A DNA stretch of 64,000 nucleotides from Oxalobacter paraformigenes. GTDB taxonomy: Bacteria; Pseudomonadota; Gammaproteobacteria; Burkholderiales; Burkholderiaceae_D. Below the pieces are notes generated by a model. The model did not search any database. It was not told where the DNA came from and worked only from the letters and a program-made list of their open reading frames with translations. This document shows positions 60,156 to 64,000 of the stretch, in pieces. Position 1 is the first letter of the stretch. Each line of letters opens with the position of its first letter. A program made the position numbers and the translations under genes. The stretch lies in the NCBI RefSeq assembly GCF_000158475.2, contig NZ_KI392031.1:354478-418477 (forward strand), written 5' to 3'.

Positions 60156-60755
60156 ATGGCGCGTCCGATGCAAATTGCACAGCCGGTTATGAATGGGATG
60201 GCGTACCGGGTACACGGCCCCATTTTGGGACATGCTCTCGAGCTGCGTATCCCGGCCACGGTTACGGGGGGAGGAAGACATGCTCACCGGATCGATGCGC
60301 CGGCTTTTTCATGGTGGGAGACGATTACGCACTGGCAGTTGAACGGCGGTGTCTGGGTGCAACAGGTTCCGGTTGTGGGCCCGGTCGATCAGGCGCTGGG
60401 ACAAAACCAGACCGCGAACTGGTGGCGCGACCGGTATGCCAATGCCGCAGGCGAACCGCAGTGGAATCCTGCCTGGCCGCGGAACCCGAGTAACGGGGAG
60501 GCCGAGCGAATCATCGCGCAAAACGGGCTTTTCTGGAACATCCGGGTGTATGACCATCCGGGCATGAACAATCCACGCTATCAGGCGGTGCCGGGCGCAC
60601 CGCGGGAATTGGCGAGGTCGGTGGAATTCCGTATCCGCGTCGGCGCTTTCCTGATCCGGAAAACGCAGGTGCTGGCTTCGTCCAGCCGGGGCGATCGCCA
60701 GTTGATGCTCGACGGAACGCATACTGCCGCCGCTGTGCTCCGGATGTTGCCGTGA
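60156..60755 (+). CDS. Unrecognised 199-residue protein
   Basis: The start ATG at 60156 has GGAAAGGAGA in front, a strong ribosome site; the frame is open upstream to 60012 but the extension is poor. The protein is soluble, with no signal peptide or membrane span and no Cys, and is rich in Trp, Asn, Pro and Arg. Notable segments are LGHALELRIPATVTGGGRHA, FSWWETITHWQLNGGVWVQQ, PQWNPAWPRNPSNGEAERII and MLDGTHTAAAVLRMLP at the end. I do not recognise a family. Composition and a single-gene context would fit an accessory protein such as an effector or tail-associated protein, but this is only a guess. Confidence 0.65.
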   Translation: MARPMQIAQPVMNGMAYRVHGPILGHALELRIPATVTGGGRHAHRIDAPAFSWWETITHWQLNGGVWVQQVPVVGPVDQALGQNQTANWWRDRYANAAGEPQWNPAWPRNPSNGEAERIIAQNGLFWNIRVYDHPGMNNPRYQAVPGAPRELARSVEFRIRVGAFLIRKTQVLASSSRGDRQLMLDGTHTAAAVLRMLP

Positions 60756-60950
60756 AGGCCCGACGGGGGCGTGAAAGGGGGAAATGGCGTACCGGGAAGG
60801 GGAGAAAGGGGAAATGCCGCGCTTTTTTATAGCGCCGGATGAAATGGCGGTTTTCTGTTAATATACCGGCGCAGATACGCAAAGTCGCCCATGCGAAAAA
60901 GCGGGTATCCGGAGCGGATGCCGGTTTTCGCCTGTTGCGCGGCTTTGGCC

Positions 60951-61015
60951 GGCCGGGGACGACCCCGGCTGTGTGTTCAATGAAGGGACGGCCCTTCCTT
61001 TTTGCAAAAAGGAGG
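60951..61015 (+). ncRNA. Guanidine-II (mini-ykkC) riboswitch
   Basis: Two small hairpins with ACGR tetraloops stand in tandem, the defining layout of mini-ykkC. P1 is GCCGGGG, loop ACGA, CCCCGGC (60952-60969). P2 is GAAGGG, loop ACGG, CCCTTC (60982-60997). After P2, CCTTTTTGCAAAAAGG (60997-61012) can pair into a hairpin that covers the AAGGAGG ribosome site and competes with P2 for its last base. Binding of guanidine to both loops should therefore free the ribosome site. It lies directly before a SugE/Gdx exporter, its usual target. Confidence 0.9.
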
Positions 61016-61019
61016 GTGT

Positions 61020-61334
61020 ATGGTCTGGTTCCTTCTCGTTCTGGCCGGCCTTTTCGAAACCGGATGGGCTGTCGGTCTCAAATATACGCACGGATTTACC
61101 CGCTTGTGGCCGTCTCTGGGCACGATTGCCGCGATGGCGGTCAGTTTTGCCTTGCTGGCTCAGGCGATGAAGATTCTGCCGGTCGGAACGGCTTATGCCG
61201 TCTGGACAGGCATTGGAACGGCCGGCGCGGTCATTGCCGGAATCGTCCTGTTTCACGAAGCGGTTTCCCTGCCGAGGTGCCTGTTTCTGGGCATGATTCT
61301 GGGGGGAATCGCCGGCCTGAAATGGCTGTCGTAA
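61020..61334 (+). CDS. sugE: SMR-family guanidinium exporter SugE/Gdx
   Basis: The 104-residue product has four spans and the SMR signature: [20 protein letters not shown] contains the essential membrane Glu (E in FETGW), followed by [20 protein letters not shown] and [18 protein letters not shown]. The [14 protein letters not shown] motif with the SugE-type first span favours the Gdx guanidinium/H+ exporter subtype over EmrE-like drug pumps. The ATG at 61020 follows AAGGAGGGTGT, which is also the switching point of the riboswitch. The exporter removes toxic guanidine from the cytoplasm. Confidence 0.93.
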   Translation: MVWFLLVLAGLFETGWAVGLKYTHGFTRLWPSLGTIAAMAVSFALLAQAMKILPVGTAYAVWTGIGTAGAVIAGIVLFHEAVSLPRCLFLGMILGGIAGLKWLS

Positions 61335-61526
61335 GGCGCTTGGTGCAAGGGGGCTCTCTTAAAGAGGTTGCCGCAAGGGCGGTTGCCGGGGGCGCTGTCG
61401 CAGGCGGTTTCCTTTTGCCGCTATGGCGCCCTGATGGCCGGATTCCTGTCTTGCGCTGCCCGGTTCATGCCGGACAGCTTCATGCCGGAGCCAGCAGGAA
61501 AAGGACGCCTTTGGAGGGCAAGCCGG

Positions 61527-62522
61527 TCAGATTTCGGGCAGGTTTTCGTCGATAAAAGCGATTTCGTCCGGGTCTAGCGCAATATCAACGGCATGGGCGT
61601 TGGCGGTGGCCTGCGCGGCGTTCCGGGCGCCGGCAAGTGCGATGGTGATGCCGGGACGGTCGATTGTCCAGCGCAAAACGAGCTGGGCCAGCGTCGCGTT
61701 TTTCGCTTCGGCAAGCGGCTTCAGCTTCTCCAGAAACGCGTTGATTTTCACCAGATTTTCGTCGGTATAGAATCGGTAATCCGCCCGGTGGTCGCCTTCG
61801 GCGAAAACATGGCCGGGTTTGATTTTGCCGGTTAAAACCCCCCTTTCCAGCGGACTGTAGGCCAGTATCGCCTTGTTGTGTTCGATGCAGTAGGGAACCG
61901 TTTCCGCCTCGATGCCCCGGTTGATCATGGAAAAGGGAATCTGGTTGGACACGATGGGCAGGATTTTTTCCGCTTCGGCCATCTGGGCCGCAGTGTAGTT
62001 GGAGACGCCGGCGTAACGCACCTTTCCCTGTTCGATCAGCCGGCCGACAGCGTCAAAGGTTTCCTCCATCGGGGTCGATTTGTCCGGCCAGTGGATCTGG
62101 TAGAGGTCGATGTAATCCGTTTTCAGGCGTTTCAGGCTGGCTTCGCATTCGGCGATCACGCTTTCCTTGCCGGCATACCGGACGATGTCGATCGGTTTGC
62201 CGTCATTGTCCTGGCTCTTGAAAAAGAATTTTCCCTTGCCTTCGGGCGCGTCCCAGCGCAGGCCGAACTTGGTCAGGATTTGCACCTTGTCGCGGGAAAT
62301 GCCTGAAATGGCTTCGCCGACGATGTTTTCGCTGTCGCCCTGTCCGTAAACGGGGGCGGTGTCGATCGAGGTGACGCCCAGGTCACAAGCGGCACGGATA
62401 GCGGCGATGGCGTCGTTCCGGTCAGTCTTGCCCCACATCCAGCTGCCGGCCGCCCATGAGCCGAAGGTGATGACGGACAGTTTCAGATCGGTGCCTGCGA
62501 TGTGGCGGTATTCCATGGTCAT
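61527..62522 (-). CDS. Aldo/keto reductase
   Basis: The 331-residue TIM-barrel enzyme has the AKR catalytic set: the Asp and Tyr in SIDTAPVYGQGDSENIVGEA, the Lys in VQILTKFGLRW, and the His in DLYQIHWPDKSTP. Cofactor-binding segments are GVSNYTAAQM, ILAYSPLERGVLTGK and the C-terminal ALAGARNAAQATANAHAVD, which suits NADPH. The family reduces aldehydes and ketones; this resembles general stress-type members near YdhF or the AKR11-13 group, but substrate is open. AAAAGGAACCCCGCC stands before the ATG at 62522. It is convergent with sugE. Confidence 0.92.
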   Translation of the reverse strand: MTMEYRHIAGTDLKLSVITFGSWAAGSWMWGKTDRNDAIAAIRAACDLGVTSIDTAPVYGQGDSENIVGEAISGISRDKVQILTKFGLRWDAPEGKGKFFFKSQDNDGKPIDIVRYAGKESVIAECEASLKRLKTDYIDLYQIHWPDKSTPMEETFDAVGRLIEQGKVRYAGVSNYTAAQMAEAEKILPIVSNQIPFSMINRGIEAETVPYCIEHNKAILAYSPLERGVLTGKIKPGHVFAEGDHRADYRFYTDENLVKINAFLEKLKPLAEAKNATLAQLVLRWTIDRPGITIALAGARNAAQATANAHAVDIALDPDEIAFIDENLPEI

Positions 62523-63779
62523 GGCGGGGTTCCTTTTAACGAAAATGGTGGGGAATTCGGGAAAACATGCCCTATCATAGCCTGTTTTCTTCCTGTCGCG
62601 GACGGTTGTGGAACCGCCGGAACCGTTTGTTGCCGTTTCTCATCGTTTGGCGCGATTTGGCATTATTTGCGCAAGCCTTTCCGTTTCCGGAAAGCCTTTT
62701 CCCCGCTTTTAAGACAGACGTCCTGTCTTTCCTGCTTTGTCTTTCCGGCAGGGAATGGACGGGATAAGCGGTATTGCCCGGCGAAAGCGGAACGGCGTAA
62801 ATGGCGGAAGAGCCGGCAAATTCCGAAAGCGAAAGAACCGGGCTCGCCGCCGCGCGTTTCCCCGCCGGGAGAGAGGGCGACTGATCCTGAAAGCGGGGCG
62901 GGAGTGAAAACAGGCTTTTTCCTGCCTTCATATGAGGTGATCGCGCGGGCAGGGATTTCCGGGAAGTGGCGTGTCGGCCGGCCGGGAACGGACGGGTCGG
63001 GTTTTTTCCGGAAGACGGGAACGGAAGACCGGCGATGCGGTTTTTTCGTTTCAGGAAGGCGGGCCGGGTCGTGCGGAAGTGCCGGGTTTCGTGACCGGAT
63101 GCCAGCCGAAATAAAGTCAAACGTGAACACATTAAGGTTTATGGCAAGTTATTGATACATCAGTGAATTTTCATTCAGGAAACGGGGTCGTGCAGCGTGC
63201 GTCAGAGATTCTCAACACACGTTGGGGTCCGACAGGAAATAAAGGGGGAATGTTTCAGCCTTGTCCGGCGTCGCAAGACTTGACAGCGCCTGCTTTGGGA
63301 GCGTTTTTCATAATACACGAAGCCATAGCGCTGTTCGCCGGTTTAAGGCCGAAGTTTTTACGCAAACCTGAATTTGTCAGGATAGCTTTCCGGGCCAGTT
63401 TCAAACTGCTGCGGAGACAGCACGCGTGAATGCGCCCCGGAAATCCATTTTGCGTCGTGTCTTGCGCCTGAAAAGGGGATGGGACGCTTTCGGAAAGTGC
63501 CGGAACGGGCGCAGGCAACCGATCCGTTTCGGTGACAGGCACAAGTCGTCAATACCGCTGTCTTGTTGCCCGCGCATGCCGGCGCGCTTCATGAAAACGG
63601 CCCGATTGCCGTTGACCGAACGTGACAGGCCGCCAAAAACGTTCAGTCCGGATGGCAAGGAACCGGGGCAGTTCATCCCGGCAAGATCATTGGCTGTTCA
63701 GGTAACAGGACAGGCGCCGGCAAGGGCGTTTCGAGGAATCGGAGCGCTTGCAACCGGTTTGTTGCGGAAAACAAACAAT
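62523..63779. other. About 1.25 kb without a supported gene
   Basis: Frames in this stretch are Arg/Pro/Gly-rich and lack ribosome sites, including the 119-residue frame at 63426. TTTCCGG/CCGGAAA occurs seven times by eye. An AT-rich part at 63110-63180 has no recognised function. Confidence 0.45.
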
Positions 63780-63986
63780 CGTTAATGCTCATTAGCGGAC
63801 ATTCAGGCATTTCTTCGGGAAACCAGATTTTCTTATTTGCCAGAAGGGGTTACCGAAGTCCAATTTACCGGATTATCGCTCTTTAATCCACATCCATTTT
63901 TTTGAAAATAAGACCTTCATAGTCACAAAATATAATTCAATCAATATGTTATATACAAGATAACATACCGCTAATGAGCATTAACG
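63780..63986. repeat. Inverted repeat pair bounding an AT-rich segment
   Basis: CGTTAATGCTCATTAGCGG at 63780-63798 recurs as its exact reverse complement at 63968-63986, 19 of 19 bases. The 169 bases between are AT-rich compared with the rest of the window, above all 63880-63965. Each arm contains an inner near-palindrome TAATG-CT-CATTA. The layout fits a small non-autonomous element (MITE-like), a pair of operator sites, or recombinase sites; no flanking target duplication is evident. Confidence 0.55.
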
Positions 63987-64000
63987 GAAGCAGACGCCTT

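Noticed and set aside
63426..63785. A 119-residue frame near the right end
   Set aside because: No ribosome site, Arg/Pro-rich composition, and its stop lies inside the inverted repeat; not convincing as a gene.

Overview
The window reads as a chromosomal segment of a Burkholderiales betaproteobacterium, probably Oxalobacteraceae. The supporting evidence is the dapC-dapD-dapE-prmB order, Gram-negative trimeric porins with the 'NVTIYG' start to the mature chain, a miaB-phoH-ybeY operon, a Pst/Pho cluster and a GC-rich base composition. No rRNA or tRNA gene was recognised. The species cannot be named from sequence alone.

Layout. 0-8.3 kb: 3' part of a PpiD-like foldase, a PaaI-type thioesterase, a small membrane protein, a methyltransferase, a CBS-domain protein, and two tandem PAS-GGDEF-EAL cyclic-di-GMP proteins. 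8.3-17.5 kb: gloB and rnhA (divergent), a small exported protein, then a leftward dapC-dapD-dapE-prmB-ABC-F block. 17.5-20.4 kb: an accessory patch of small genes. It holds an overlapping pair that looks like extracellular contractile injection system (eCIS) parts, a tail-assembly chaperone-like protein and a gp25-like baseplate protein, flanked by two related small membrane proteins. 20.4-23.6 kb: a GNAT acetyltransferase and a large PLP amino-acid decarboxylase. 24.2-29.8 kb: a porin cluster with two intact porins, one wrecked porin and one half-porin chimera, plus a PPOX-type flavoprotein. 30.8-35.8 kb: two YrbL-like proteins, an intact FUSC-family membrane protein, a decayed FUSC copy, and a small orphan type I-F-like CRISPR array. 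36.2-39.4 kb: miaB-phoH-ybeY. 39.6-46.5 kb: pstS-pstC-pstA-pstB-phoU-phoB-phoR. 46.9-57.9 kb: one 10.9-kb gene for a LapA-like RTX/VCBS adhesin. 58.9-64 kb: a methyltransferase, an unrecognised 199-residue protein, a guanidine-II riboswitch with a SugE/Gdx exporter, an aldo/keto reductase, then about 1.3 kb of non-coding DNA ending in an AT-rich segment bounded by 19-bp inverted repeats.

How the parts may work together. The Pst/Pho genes form a complete phosphate-sensing and uptake unit. The giant adhesin directly after it carries an N-terminal retention module with a TAAG di-alanine site, as in LapA-type adhesins released by the periplasmic protease LapG under cyclic-di-GMP control. Both GGDEF-EAL proteins keep their EAL residues but have damaged GGDEF domains, so they are probably phosphodiesterases. 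A phosphate, cyclic-di-GMP and adhesion link is possible but is inference; LapD, LapG and the type I secretion genes are not in the window.

The long gene-free stretches are unusually rich in the word TTTCCGG/CCGGAAA, which also occurs as inverted pairs forming terminators. This resembles the genomic behaviour of DNA-uptake words in other bacteria and is one of the more unexpected observations here.
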